Part shown: positions 18,924 through 31,267 of the stretch, piece by piece
How positions within the stretch are numbered: the stretch's first letter is position 1
How the letters are laid out: each line of letters begins with the position of its first letter
NCBI RefSeq assembly: GCF_022398315.1
Contig: NZ_JAKEVF010000008.1
Location: 49,708-98,630, forward strand
Source: Shewanella sp. Isolate11
GTDB taxonomy: Bacteria > Pseudomonadota > Gammaproteobacteria > Enterobacterales > Shewanellaceae
Reading direction: 5' to 3'
Length of the DNA: 48,923 bases
Position numbers and translations under genes: made by a program
The notes under the pieces: model-generated
What the model was told of the DNA's origin: nothing
The model's database searches: none
What the model saw: the letters and a program-made list of their open reading frames with translations, nothing else

Positions 18924-19370
18924 ATGCCGCAATATAATCATCATCACTCTTTGGGACACCTTACCGGGCTGGCCAGTCGTTTATTTAATCGCTTATTAAC
19001 GACTCGCTTTAAACAGGCAGGTATAGAGATCACCGCTGAGCAGTGGGGGGTTATTTTATTGCTGCAAAATCAAGGAGAGCTTACGCAGAACCAGATCTGT
19101 GAGTTGTTGTACTTGGAAAAATCCAGTGTCAGCCGTTCCATTGCGAGCCTTGAAAAGCGTGGATGGATACAACGGATGCGGTTAGATACCGATAGCCGAA
19201 GTAAGTTGGTTGCGTTAACGGAGCAATCTTTATCGGTTGTCGAAACCTGTGCCGAGATCGCTAATTCAGTGCTAGTTGATGCTCAGCACAATCAAAGTTC
19301 TTCGGAGCTTGAGCGAAGTCGGCAGCATCTGGCTGATGTGATCACCAATTTAAGAAAGCTTAACCAATAA
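18924..19370 (+). CDS. MarR-family transcriptional regulator
   Basis: A 148-residue winged-helix regulator. Residues about 30-115 hold the domain, with LTQNQICELLYLEKSSVSRSIASLEKRGWI as the recognition helix region and a wing with RLDTDSRSKLVALTEQ. The ATG at 18924 is chosen because AAGGCG precedes it and because upstream codons cross the promoter and operator. It probably represses itself and the adjacent SDR gene, and perhaps the divergent dehydrogenase, until a small ligand binds. Confidence 0.9.
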   Translation: MPQYNHHHSLGHLTGLASRLFNRLLTTRFKQAGIEITAEQWGVILLLQNQGELTQNQICELLYLEKSSVSRSIASLEKRGWIQRMRLDTDSRSKLVALTEQSLSVVETCAEIANSVLVDAQHNQSSSELERSRQHLADVITNLRKLNQ

Positions 19371-19433
19371 CATTAGCTCGGCTATAGCCTTGGGGCTAGC
19401 CGTATGAAACCCAACAAAATTAGGAGTCGTTGC

Positions 19434-20177
19434 ATGTCTAAACGTAATGCATTAATCACAGGTGGGGCGAGAGGAATTGGCGCCGCGACCGCAAAAGCAT
19501 TAGCGGCAGATGGTTTGCGTGTTTTTATTAATTACGTCAATAGTGCCTCAGTGGCGGCGGAGCTGGCGCAGGAGATCCAAGCGGCTGGTGGAGAAGCCTA
19601 TACAATTCAGGCCGATGTGAGAGATAAGACTCAGATTCAAGCGATGTTTGATAGCATTGCTAATGAGCATGGTGGCGTCGATGTTTTAGTGTCAAATGCC
19701 AATATGAATTTCACCCCTAAGCCCTTCATGGAGCAAACATGGGACGAGTTTTCGCAAAAACTCAATGACGAAATGCATGCGGCTTATCAAACTGCCAAAG
19801 TTGCAGCTGAAAGTATGAAGCAGAAGCAGTATGGTCGATTAGTGTTTATTTCTAGCACCTTATCTGAAGTACCTGCACCGAGTTTTATTGCCCATGGAAG
19901 TGCTAAAGGTGCATTAGATAGTTTCAGTAAGTACTTGGCTCAAGAGCTGGGGCCTTACGGCATTACTTCAAATATTGTGGCTCCAGGGTTAGTGGAAACC
20001 GATGCGACCAAAGATGCACCTGAAGAATTTAAAGAGATGATCAGAATGCATACGCCTACGCAAAAAATTGCGACTCCTGATGATGTTGCCAACACGGTTC
20101 GTTATTTAGTCAGTGAGGCCAGTGGTCATATTACTGGTACCTATCAACCTGTGTGTGGCGGCGCTTATATTCAATAG
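19434..20177 (+). CDS. Short-chain dehydrogenase/reductase with altered catalytic Tyr
   Basis: A 247-residue SDR with cofactor motif GGARGIGAA and the SNAN equivalent of the NNAG motif. The start at 19434 follows TAGGAG; an upstream in-frame ATG at 19404 would add ten residues. The catalytic Ser is in ISSTLSE, but the YxxxK position reads HGSAK: the Tyr is His (codon CAT) while the Lys is kept. Normal reduction of a carbonyl is therefore doubtful. It could be a pseudo-enzyme or use a different mechanism. It follows marR and is probably under its control. Confidence 0.85.
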   Translation: MSKRNALITGGARGIGAATAKALAADGLRVFINYVNSASVAAELAQEIQAAGGEAYTIQADVRDKTQIQAMFDSIANEHGGVDVLVSNANMNFTPKPFMEQTWDEFSQKLNDEMHAAYQTAKVAAESMKQKQYGRLVFISSTLSEVPAPSFIAHGSAKGALDSFSKYLAQELGPYGITSNIVAPGLVETDATKDAPEEFKEMIRMHTPTQKIATPDDVANTVRYLVSEASGHITGTYQPVCGGAYIQ

Positions 20178-20219
20178 CCTGTGCTAGGTCTGAAGATCTT
20201 TGCTGAATATTTTGCAATT

Positions 20220-20260
20220 GCACCTTTTAGTTGTGACAGTGGCTAAAAGGTGCCTTTTTA
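20220..20260 (+). terminator. Rho-independent terminator of the MarR-SDR unit
   Basis: GCACCTTTTAG and CTAAAAGGTGC pair perfectly around a 12-base loop and are followed by a T run. Confidence 0.88.
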
Positions 20261-20299
20261 TTCTTGTTAACGGGGGGAATCTGCAATAGGTAAAAGGGG

Positions 20300-21199
20300 T
20301 TATTGCCAATGATTGAGCACATCTCTTTTAGGCGAATCCCCAAATAACCTCGAGTATTCTCTTGAAAACTGTGATGGGCTTTCATAACCGACTTGATAAG
20401 CCGCCGTTGATGCATCCTGACTTTCTGCGATCATTAATCTTCTGGCTTCCATTAATCTAAGCCGTTTTTGATACTGAAGTGGGCTCATTGAGGTTAATTG
20501 GCGGAAGTGATGATGAAAGGTCGATTTACTCATACGTGCCATCTCTGCCAGTTCATCAACACTTAAGTGCTTATCATAGTTGCTTTTGAGCCATTCAATG
20601 GATCGCGCAATACGTAAGCCATGGCTGCCCGCAGAGACAATTTGTCTTAGACGAGCACCTTGTTCACTGATAAGCACTCGCCAGTAAATTTCTTTTTTGA
20701 TCAAAGGTGCAAGTACAGTTGTGGATTCAGGCTCATCGATTAATGTCACCAGTCGATGGAGCGCCATCAGAAAGTTCGGTGTGGTATTGCCTAAGATCAT
20801 CCCCTGATCGGAAATGACTTCTTTGGGGTTGTTTAAGGGAGCCTGCAACATAAGATCGCTCATGACGGCCAGATCGAGCTTGAGTACTATGCCCAGATAG
20901 GGTTGTTCTTCACTGGCCTCAAGTACTTGCATTTTTGCGGGCAAATCCAGAGAAGTTATTAAGAAGCGTGTCGGATCATATTTAAAGGTTTGCTCACCGA
21001 GGGTCATCGATTTCGCCCCTTGTACTACTAGCGCGATACTCGGCTCAACAATGCACACGGATTGTGAAGTCGGTGATGATTGCCGATAAAACTCTAAACC
21101 ATCAACAGCGGTCTCTGTCCATTCAACGCCTTCGGTGTGCATTGCTACACTGTTCGCGAGTTCATTAGAGATGGACGCAATAAAGTCATCATTCAACAT
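20300..21199 (-). CDS. AraC-family transcriptional regulator (YqhC-like layout)
   Basis: A 299-residue regulator with an AraC-type N-terminal sensor domain (about 25-180, with PSIALVVQGAKSMTLG) and a double helix-turn-helix C-terminus (about 195-295, with LAEMARMSKSTFHHHFRQLT and AAYQVGYESPSQFSREYSRLFG). This architecture is shared with YqhC, which activates aldehyde reductase genes in E. coli. It is divergent from the cupin/cyclophilin-like/MFS operon and likely controls it. The inducer is not known. Confidence 0.9.
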   Translation of the reverse strand: MLNDDFIASISNELANSVAMHTEGVEWTETAVDGLEFYRQSSPTSQSVCIVEPSIALVVQGAKSMTLGEQTFKYDPTRFLITSLDLPAKMQVLEASEEQPYLGIVLKLDLAVMSDLMLQAPLNNPKEVISDQGMILGNTTPNFLMALHRLVTLIDEPESTTVLAPLIKKEIYWRVLISEQGARLRQIVSAGSHGLRIARSIEWLKSNYDKHLSVDELAEMARMSKSTFHHHFRQLTSMSPLQYQKRLRLMEARRLMIAESQDASTAAYQVGYESPSQFSREYSRLFGDSPKRDVLNHWQ

Positions 21200-21394
21200 A
21201 GTTTTAGGTCATGGTTTATCGGAATTAGCGTATGCAAAATTGTAACTCATTCATCTCAGTTTGATACAAAATGGCGGCAGATTTGGACGATTGGGCAATC
21301 ATCTCCCAGTAATGAACTATTGGTTATCGCGATATCGGCCTAAAGTTGGATGACAGAATCCATTGTTAATCCTTTACCTTATTGGAGTATAGCC

Positions 21395-21883
21395 ATGTCA
21401 CTAACATCCTTTAGACTTGCCTGCGTTACTTTGCCGATGCTTGTGGCGGGTTATGTACATGCACAAGAGCCTCAGCCAGTACAAATTACTGTGGCTAAAA
21501 ACGGCTCTCAGCTTCCTATGACGGGGCTTGAACCCTATTTTAAAGGTGACGTGCGTGTTGAGCCATTGTTCGCTGCAAAAGGGGAAGAGCGCGCAGCTGG
21601 CGCGACGGTGACGTTTGAGCCGGGGAGTCGCACCAATTGGCATACCCATCCCGTGGGTCAGACCTTAATTGTCACATCTGGCATGGGCTGGGTGAAACAA
21701 GAAGGTGAAGCAAGGCTTGAAATTCATCCCGGCGACGTGGTCAAAATTCCTGCTAATGTGCGCCACTGGCATGGTGCGACCTCCACAACAGCCATGACGC
21801 ATATTGCCATACAGGAAGCCAAAGCGGGGAATGTGGTTAAGTGGCTTGAGCCGGTGACTAAGGCGCAGTACGAAAAAAAGTGA
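21395..21883 (+). CDS. Exported cupin, hydroxynitrile-lyase-like
   Basis: A 162-residue protein. The ATG at 21395 is preceded by TTGGAG and gives a clean signal peptide ending near YVHAQE; an upstream in-frame start would spoil it. The cupin metal site is intact: NWHTHPVGQT gives two His and a Gln, and RHWHGA gives the third His. This is the ligand set of the manganese cupins that act as hydroxynitrile lyases in acidobacteria, and the surrounding sequence also matches from memory. The real substrate here is unknown. It is the first gene of an operon with the cyclophilin-like and MFS genes. Confidence 0.85.
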   Translation: MSLTSFRLACVTLPMLVAGYVHAQEPQPVQITVAKNGSQLPMTGLEPYFKGDVRVEPLFAAKGEERAAGATVTFEPGSRTNWHTHPVGQTLIVTSGMGWVKQEGEARLEIHPGDVVKIPANVRHWHGATSTTAMTHIAIQEAKAGNVVKWLEPVTKAQYEKK

Positions 21884-21936
21884 TGCTGTCAGATAAACGT
21901 GTTTTAGTTGAAAAGGCTCAGGCTAGGGGAGTGATG

Positions 21937-22290
21937 ATGAAGGTAAGTTTGACAATTAATGGCAAGCAGCTGATGGCAACGCTAGCCAATAATCCCACAG
22001 CAAAAGACTTTTACACTATGTTGCCATTGCGTTTGTCGTTGAAGGATTACGCCAGCACGGAAAAGATAGCCTATCTAGAGCGTAAATTAACGAAGGCCGA
22101 TGCACCGGCAGGTACTGCTGGCAAAATAGGTGATATTACTTATTATGCGCTTTGGGGTAATTTAGCCATTTTTTACCGAGATTTTGGGTATGCTGCTGGC
22201 TTGATCACCTTAGGACGTTTGAGTGGTGATATCTCTTTGTTGTCGACCGCAGGGGATGTTGAGGTATTGATAACGCCTGTTGAGCCTTAG
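21937..22290 (+). CDS. Cyclophilin-like fold protein
   Basis: A 117-residue protein beginning MKVSLTINGKQL. The pattern MLPLRLSLKDY, then GKIGDITYYALWGNLAIFYRDFG and a final LGRLSGD, is typical of the small cyclophilin-like family often found beside cupins and aldehyde reductases. ATG 21937 is chosen because AGGGGAG lies five bases before; an in-frame GTG at 21880 overlapping the cupin stop is an alternative. It lacks clear peptidyl-prolyl isomerase residues, so no activity is claimed. Confidence 0.78.
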   Translation: MKVSLTINGKQLMATLANNPTAKDFYTMLPLRLSLKDYASTEKIAYLERKLTKADAPAGTAGKIGDITYYALWGNLAIFYRDFGYAAGLITLGRLSGDISLLSTAGDVEVLITPVEP

Positions 22291-22350
22291 TCTGTGATAC
22301 CCCTTGTTGTTTGCTCTGGTTATTTACACCCTATATTGAGATAGGCTGTT

Positions 22351-23547
22351 ATGAGATTATCGTTTCATCATTCCTTTTTTATTGCATCATTGGCTTTCAT
22401 GCTGGTCTTTGCAACTTCTGGTGCGCCTATCTCGCTGTTTAATACCTATAGACTTGAGAATGGCTTATCCAATAGTGATTTAGGTTTTGTTTCGCTGGGG
22501 TACTTTATTGCAGCAGCGATCGCGCTATTAATGTTTGGTCGTTTGTCCAACTTTATTGGCCGTAAGCCAATGGCGATCTTAGCTCTGCTTTGTGTTATTG
22601 CTTCCAGCCTTTTACTGACTCAGATGCATAGCACGCCTGTGTTATTCGTTGCCCGAGTCTTGCAAGGGCTGGCTTGCGGTATTGCGACCAGCAGTATCGG
22701 TGCTTATGTTGTCGATCTCTCTGAGGGCAAACCTGGATGGCTAGTAGCTGCGGTGACAAGTACGTCACCCATGATAGGTATCTCGAGTGGGGCGATCACC
22801 AGCGGTGCATTGGTGAGTTGGGGGCCTTGGCCAAGAGTGTTGATTTTCATTATGTTGTTTAGCGTTTTACTCGTTTGTCTGCTGTTAGTGATCCTCTCCC
22901 CAGAAACCATTAAGCGAAAACCCAGAGGCTTTTCAGCTTTGAAACCCTCTCTTTATCTGCCCAGGGAGCGTTTATGGGCATTTTTGATCATGGCTTGCTG
23001 CGTTATTGCCACTTGGTCATTGGGCGCTTTTTACCAAGCTTTTGGTCCCTCAATTGTTGCTGAGCAACTTGGCACGCGTAGCGCCATTGTGTCGGCATTG
23101 GCTTTCTCATCGGTAATGATATTGACGCCTTTGGGCGGCTACATAACCAGTAATATGAGTTCAGCTATCGCGGTAAGGTTAGGCATGGGGCTGTATATCG
23201 TTGCAGCTACTTTGATTTTATTGGCGCTCGAACAGGGCTGGTTGCTGCTATTTTTTACCGCCAGTTTACTGGTGGGTGTGGCTCAGGGCATTGCAACGAC
23301 GGCTTGTTTAAAAGTCTTACTGCAAGACACCGATATCGAGTATCGTGCAGGGCTGTTATCGACAGTGTTCGTGGTTTCGTATTCGGGGGCGGTATTCCCT
23401 GGAATGGTTGCCAGTGTTGCCGCCACTAGTTTTAGCGTCTTTGAAATCTGTGTGGGCTATGTGGTTCTGGGGATTATCACCGCAAGTATTGCGATTGGCG
23501 CTTCATCTAAAATACGTCTCACTCCTAATGCATCTGTGAATTATTGA
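22351..23547 (+). CDS. MFS transporter
   Basis: A 398-residue protein with 12 predicted membrane helices. It carries the family loop GRLSNFIGRKPM after helix 2 and the helix 4-5 region with ARVLQGLACGIATSSIGAYVVDLSEG. The long basic cytoplasmic loop in the middle (about 185-205) separates two six-helix halves. It probably exports a toxic organic compound given the neighbouring aldehyde-type genes, but the cargo is unknown. It is the third gene of the cupin operon. Confidence 0.88.
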   Translation: MRLSFHHSFFIASLAFMLVFATSGAPISLFNTYRLENGLSNSDLGFVSLGYFIAAAIALLMFGRLSNFIGRKPMAILALLCVIASSLLLTQMHSTPVLFVARVLQGLACGIATSSIGAYVVDLSEGKPGWLVAAVTSTSPMIGISSGAITSGALVSWGPWPRVLIFIMLFSVLLVCLLLVILSPETIKRKPRGFSALKPSLYLPRERLWAFLIMACCVIATWSLGAFYQAFGPSIVAEQLGTRSAIVSALAFSSVMILTPLGGYITSNMSSAIAVRLGMGLYIVAATLILLALEQGWLLLFFTASLLVGVAQGIATTACLKVLLQDTDIEYRAGLLSTVFVVSYSGAVFPGMVASVAATSFSVFEICVGYVVLGIITASIAIGASSKIRLTPNASVNY

Positions 23548-23572
23548 GCATTTAAGGTCTTTCATTGAACGT

Positions 23573-23601
23573 AAAAAGGCGAACCTAAGTTCGCCTTTTT
23601 T
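23573..23601. terminator. Terminator between the MFS gene and the second cupin gene
   Basis: AAAAAGGCGAAC and GTTCGCCTTTTT-type arms (AAGGCGAACCTAAGTTCGCCTT) form a perfect stem flanked by A and T tracts, so it can serve both convergent genes. Confidence 0.9.
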
Positions 23602-23626
23602 ATGATGTCGATTTCATCGGGATGAT

Positions 23627-24070
23627 TTAATCTGTTTTTACTTCAGATGCGAGGTAATCATGATCAGAAACCGCTTCAAACCAGTCTACGGCCTTGCCGT
23701 CTAACGCCTCTTGTATCGCAACATGTTGCATGGTTGAGCCCTCGGTAGCACCATGCCAATGTTTGCGGCCGCAATTACACCAAATCAGATCGCCTGGACG
23801 GATTTCCGTTTTTACTCCTCCCTCACACTGGGTCCAGCCTTTTCCTTGGGTAACCAGTAATATTTGTCCGAGAGGATGACTGTGCCAATGTGTGCGCGCC
23901 CCTGCTTCAAAATTAACCACAGCCATGCCTACACGTGCAGGTGCGGGTGCATTAAATAGCGTACTAATATAGACATCGCCGGTGAACCAATCACTCGGGC
24001 CTTTGATGGCTTTCATCTCCTCAGCGCGGATCACTTGCATACTTTCGGTTGGAGATTCATTGTTACTCAT
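23627..24070 (-). CDS. Cytoplasmic cupin, close relative of manganese hydroxynitrile lyases
   Basis: A 147-residue cupin without a signal peptide. HWHSHPLGQI and KHWHGATEG supply three His and one Gln as metal ligands. GPSDWFTGDVYISTLF and the C-terminal ALDGKAVDWFEAVSD closely follow the order known for the acidobacterial cupin hydroxynitrile lyase (recalled, not searched). A role in cleaving or forming cyanohydrins, or handling other aldehyde adducts, is possible. It shares the fold and site with the exported cupin at 21395 but is transcribed in the opposite direction. Confidence 0.85.
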   Translation of the reverse strand: MSNNESPTESMQVIRAEEMKAIKGPSDWFTGDVYISTLFNAPAPARVGMAVVNFEAGARTHWHSHPLGQILLVTQGKGWTQCEGGVKTEIRPGDLIWCNCGRKHWHGATEGSTMQHVAIQEALDGKAVDWFEAVSDHDYLASEVKTD

Positions 24071-27783
<3,713 letters not shown>

Positions 27784-27804
27784 TCAGAACCATATAGATG
27801 GTTG

Positions 27805-27843
27805 AAAAGGCCTTAACCCTTCTATGGGTTAAGGCCTTTTTAT
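27805..27843 (+). terminator. Rho-independent terminator of the beta-galactosidase gene
   Basis: AAAAGGCCTTAACCC and GGGTTAAGGCCTTTT form a perfect 15-bp stem around a 6-base loop, followed by Ts. Confidence 0.95.
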
Positions 27844-28106
27844 TGGTACCGGTTTTGATGTTTACCCGTTTTGTTGATGTGCTGGATTAATAGGCAATAA
27901 ATGTAGAGTTTCTGTCTAACGGTTAAATAGTCTCATTTGACATAATGAACTCATGGTTTGATGCATTGGGTTGCTCCCAATGTGAAGGGCAGCAGCGGCA
28001 TGATGGCAATATGCACTCGTATTGTTCCATCCAAATGCTGCTTGGTTAGAACCAGATGTTTTAACCATGACCTCTTGTTAAATTACTCTTCATTAGGAAA
28101 ATTATC

Positions 28107-29096
28107 ATGAATACACAAGACACTATTACAGATTCAATCACATTAACTGATACTTGGGATAAGACATTTGCTCAAAGCGATAAAGTTGAGCATAAAAAGG
28201 TCAGCTTCAAAAATCGTTATGGTATTACTTTAGCTGCGGATCTATACCAGCCTAAAGATGCCCAAGATAAACTGGCAGCCATCGTGCTAAGTGGTCCTTT
28301 CGGTGCAGTTAAAGAGCAATCTGCTGGTCTTTATGCGCAAACTTTAGCTGAACGTGGTTTTGCGACTTTAGCATTCGATCCTTCTTATACCGGTGAGAGT
28401 GGTGGTCAGCCACGAAATGTCGCTTCTCCCGATATCAATACTGAAGATTTCAGTGCAGCAGTCGATTTTATTGGCTTGCTGCCTAATGTGGATCGTGAAC
28501 GCATTGGTGCTATTGGTATTTGTGGTTGGGGTGGCATGGTACTCAATGCCGCAGCAGCGGATAAGCGTATTAAGGCGGTTGTTGCCAGTACTATGTATGA
28601 CATGACGCGTTTATTTTCAAAAGGTTATAACGATAGCGTAACCCCTGAACAACGTTCGCAAGCCCTTGAGCAAATGAGCCAACAGCGCTGGGCGGATGCA
28701 GAAAAGGGTGAGCCTGCTTATGGCCCTGTTTCGCTTGAACTGCAAGGAGGCGAGCCTCAGTTTGTGGTGGAATATGCAGATTACTATAAATCTCGTGAAC
28801 GTGGCTTTCACCCAAGAGCTATTAATTCAAACTCATCATGGACGTTGACCACTGCTATGTCATTCATGAATATGCCTATTTTGAGCTATATCGCAGAAGT
28901 CTCTCCACGTCCAATCTTGTTTGTTCATGGTGAAAATGCGCATTCACGTTATTTCAGTGAAACGGCTTTTGAAGCGGCGAATCAGCCTAAGGAATTGATG
29001 ATCATTCCTGGTGCAAGCCACACGGATTTGTATGATCAGATGGACGTGATCCCATTTGATAAATTAACCGAGTTCTTTAACGCTAACTTGGCTTAG
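28107..29096 (+). CDS. Alpha/beta hydrolase, dienelactone-hydrolase-like
   Basis: A 329-residue alpha/beta hydrolase. The nucleophile elbow reads GICGWGG, with Cys in place of the usual Ser, as in dienelactone hydrolase and YcjY-like proteins. LSGPFGAVKEQ forms the oxyanion region. The acid is probably in RPILFVHGENAHSRYFSE, and the catalytic His in PGASHTDLYD. It has no signal peptide. The substrate is unknown. It is monocistronic, with a ribosome-site-like AGGAAA before the ATG and a bidirectional terminator downstream. Confidence 0.85.
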   Translation: MNTQDTITDSITLTDTWDKTFAQSDKVEHKKVSFKNRYGITLAADLYQPKDAQDKLAAIVLSGPFGAVKEQSAGLYAQTLAERGFATLAFDPSYTGESGGQPRNVASPDINTEDFSAAVDFIGLLPNVDRERIGAIGICGWGGMVLNAAAADKRIKAVVASTMYDMTRLFSKGYNDSVTPEQRSQALEQMSQQRWADAEKGEPAYGPVSLELQGGEPQFVVEYADYYKSRERGFHPRAINSNSSWTLTTAMSFMNMPILSYIAEVSPRPILFVHGENAHSRYFSETAFEAANQPKELMIIPGASHTDLYDQMDVIPFDKLTEFFNANLA

Positions 29097-29206
29097 GCTT
29101 GAGTGTTGGCTCTGTGCCTGCGACATATGCTAAATGGCACAGTCGATTTACTTTAAATAGAGCAGACAGACTTCGGAGCGGTTTGCTTCTGAAGAATGCC
29201 ATTACC

Positions 29207-29250
29207 AACGCCTATAAATCTTAATCAAATTGAGGTTTATAGGCGTTTAA
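29207..29250. terminator. Bidirectional terminator between the hydrolase gene and the next minus-strand gene
   Basis: AACGCCTATAAA and TTTATAGGCGTT pair perfectly around a 17-base loop and are followed by Ts on the plus side. The right arm reaches the stop codon of the minus-strand gene. Confidence 0.75.
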
Positions 29251-29696
29251 TTTATCTGTTGTCTAAGTTGTTCAATAAGGGCGTTAGGGCACTGGCGATA
29301 ATCTAGATAAGGTAATAAACCTATTTGCTGCCCATTCTGGGACAGAAGCTGAAAGGATTTAGCTGGTTTCACAACGGGTAAGGCCAGCGACAAGGCACTC
29401 TGATGACCACATACCAAATGCAGCTTAGCCTCGGAGTTTAGCTCCGTTGCGCCAAATGCAATTGATTCATGCCGCTGTAAAAGCTTAACTTTGTATTCAC
29501 GCCAATTATCATCAGGGGCGGCGATTTTGGCCATAATGACAAATATTTTTCGCCAATGATTACCATTGAGTTCAATGATGTCATCGATATTAATTTCCCC
29601 ACTTTTGTTAAAATACTCAGGTAATAGGGGCGAATTGGGTAAGTAAAAACAGGTTCGGGCATCTGATGGCCCAAGAGATTGTGCTGCTCGGCTCAT
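29247..29696 (-). CDS. Hypothetical protein
   Basis: A 149-residue soluble protein without a signal peptide. A short conserved-looking N-terminal part (FYLPNSPLLPEYF) is followed by a helix around IIELNGNHWRKIFVIMAKI. The rest mixes strands and helices, with a VCGHQSALSLAL segment. Two cysteines, no zinc pattern and no catalytic motif are evident. It is convergent with the hydrolase and divergent from the next one. The family is not recognised. Confidence 0.6.
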   Translation of the reverse strand: MSRAAQSLGPSDARTCFYLPNSPLLPEYFNKSGEINIDDIIELNGNHWRKIFVIMAKIAAPDDNWREYKVKLLQRHESIAFGATELNSEAKLHLVCGHQSALSLALPVVKPAKSFQLLSQNGQQIGLLPYLDYRQCPNALIEQLRQQIN

Positions 29697-29785
29697 ATTC
29701 TTAACAGTAAATGGCGATTGACTGGAGTTTATCGGTTAAAAACGTGTATGTTAATAATTAAATATTTTTGTGTTTCAATGGACTG

Positions 29786-31258
29786 ATGAAAACCTTATTT
29801 ATTGCATCAACTAAACATCTTCTCTTGGCTTTAGCCTATGGTGTGTTGGGTATCACCATTACGGCCATTGCCAGCATTATTTGGCTGCTAAACAGCAGAC
29901 AAGATTTATCCCTATGGCATACTACAAAACTCACCGCTGAGTTTAACCAAGAGATGCAACTCAAAGGCTTTAGCGATTATCTTGCGTTAGAAGATAAGCT
30001 GTTTGCTGAAGTTGAAGATAAGGTTTATCAAAAAACACAGGCATTGACTCACCAGCCGCTAAATCGTTATGTCCGTGGCAGTTTGTCTGACCCTAAAAAA
30101 TGGTCTAAGGATTGGAATCGTAGTTTCGAGTGGAAAAATCCTCGGGCTGAATATGGCTTATTGTTACTCCACGGTATGTCTGATTCGCCTTACTCTATGT
30201 CTCATCTAGCATCTCATTTTCGCAGTTCTGCTTATGTTTTAGGGTTACGTTTACCTGGGCACGGCACTTTACCGTCGGAATTGATTAACCTTCAGTGGCA
30301 AGATATGGCTCAGGCTGTAGCCATTGCGACTCAATATATGCGTCAGCAATTGCAGGGAAAACCCCTGTATGTGATGGCGTTTTCCACAGGTGCGGCACTA
30401 GCGCTCAATCATGAATTAGAAGCCTTAAAGCAAGATAAGCCTTTAAGTTATGATGGCTTAGTGTTTATTTCACCGGCCATTGGCTTATCGCCTGTTGCTG
30501 CTGGAGCGAAATGGCAGAGTCACCTCGGTCAATTATTGGGTTTAGAAAAGCTGAGCTGGAATGCGATTCAAACCGAGTATGACCCATTCAAATATAACTC
30601 TTTTGCAGTTAATGCCGGGGATGTGGTTTATCAACTGGCGGCTCGAAACCAACAATTATTGGATCAACTAACTGTTGAGCAGGTATCACAACTCGCTGAT
30701 ATTTTGACATTTCAGTCGCTAGCCGATAATACCGTATCCACGCCATCGGTATTGACCGGGCTTTATCAACGTTTGCCTCGCAGCGATCAACAGTTAGTGT
30801 TGTTCGATTTGAACCGAGTCGATGTCAATATGTCCTTGGTGGTGCATGACCCTATGGATGCAATAAAGCCGTTATTGTTACCTGCATTACTGCAATACGA
30901 TTTGACCTTAGTGCAAAATCAGCATGATCAAGGCCAGAGTTTGCGAAGTATCGAAGCGGTGCATTTTCATAGTGATGATAAGCCTCGCCATGAGCCGCTT
31001 AATCTTATGTGGCCTGCTGAGGTGTACTCTTTATCTCATGTGGCTTTGCCATTTCCTGAGTCTGATTCGCTTTATGGACCGAAAAAAAATTCAGCGCAGC
31101 GTCACCATAGAATAAATATTGGCTCGAGTGCGACTCGAGGTGAAAGGGGAGTGTTAGGCGTCCCCGCAGCCGATGTGTTAAGGCAAAAGTGGAATCCTTT
31201 TTACCCTTATATGTTAACTCGTATGGAGCAATTTATCGCTGACAGGCAAGCTAAGTAG
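29786..31258 (+). CDS. Membrane-anchored alpha/beta hydrolase
   Basis: A 490-residue protein from the ATG at 29786. Residues about 10-42 form a membrane anchor (LALAYGVLGITITAIASIIWLL). The hydrolase core begins with LLLLHGMSDSPYSM (oxyanion HG), and the nucleophile elbow is AFSTGAALAL with Ser as nucleophile. Candidates for the acid and His are near VVHDPMD and SLSHVALPFP. The long insertion between strands suggests a lid. The lysophospholipase/esterase type is likely and the substrate unknown. It converges on the diguanylate cyclase gene nine bases away. Confidence 0.78.
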   Translation: MKTLFIASTKHLLLALAYGVLGITITAIASIIWLLNSRQDLSLWHTTKLTAEFNQEMQLKGFSDYLALEDKLFAEVEDKVYQKTQALTHQPLNRYVRGSLSDPKKWSKDWNRSFEWKNPRAEYGLLLLHGMSDSPYSMSHLASHFRSSAYVLGLRLPGHGTLPSELINLQWQDMAQAVAIATQYMRQQLQGKPLYVMAFSTGAALALNHELEALKQDKPLSYDGLVFISPAIGLSPVAAGAKWQSHLGQLLGLEKLSWNAIQTEYDPFKYNSFAVNAGDVVYQLAARNQQLLDQLTVEQVSQLADILTFQSLADNTVSTPSVLTGLYQRLPRSDQQLVLFDLNRVDVNMSLVVHDPMDAIKPLLLPALLQYDLTLVQNQHDQGQSLRSIEAVHFHSDDKPRHEPLNLMWPAEVYSLSHVALPFPESDSLYGPKKNSAQRHHRINIGSSATRGERGVLGVPAADVLRQKWNPFYPYMLTRMEQFIADRQAK

Positions 31259-31267
31259 TCAGTCGGA

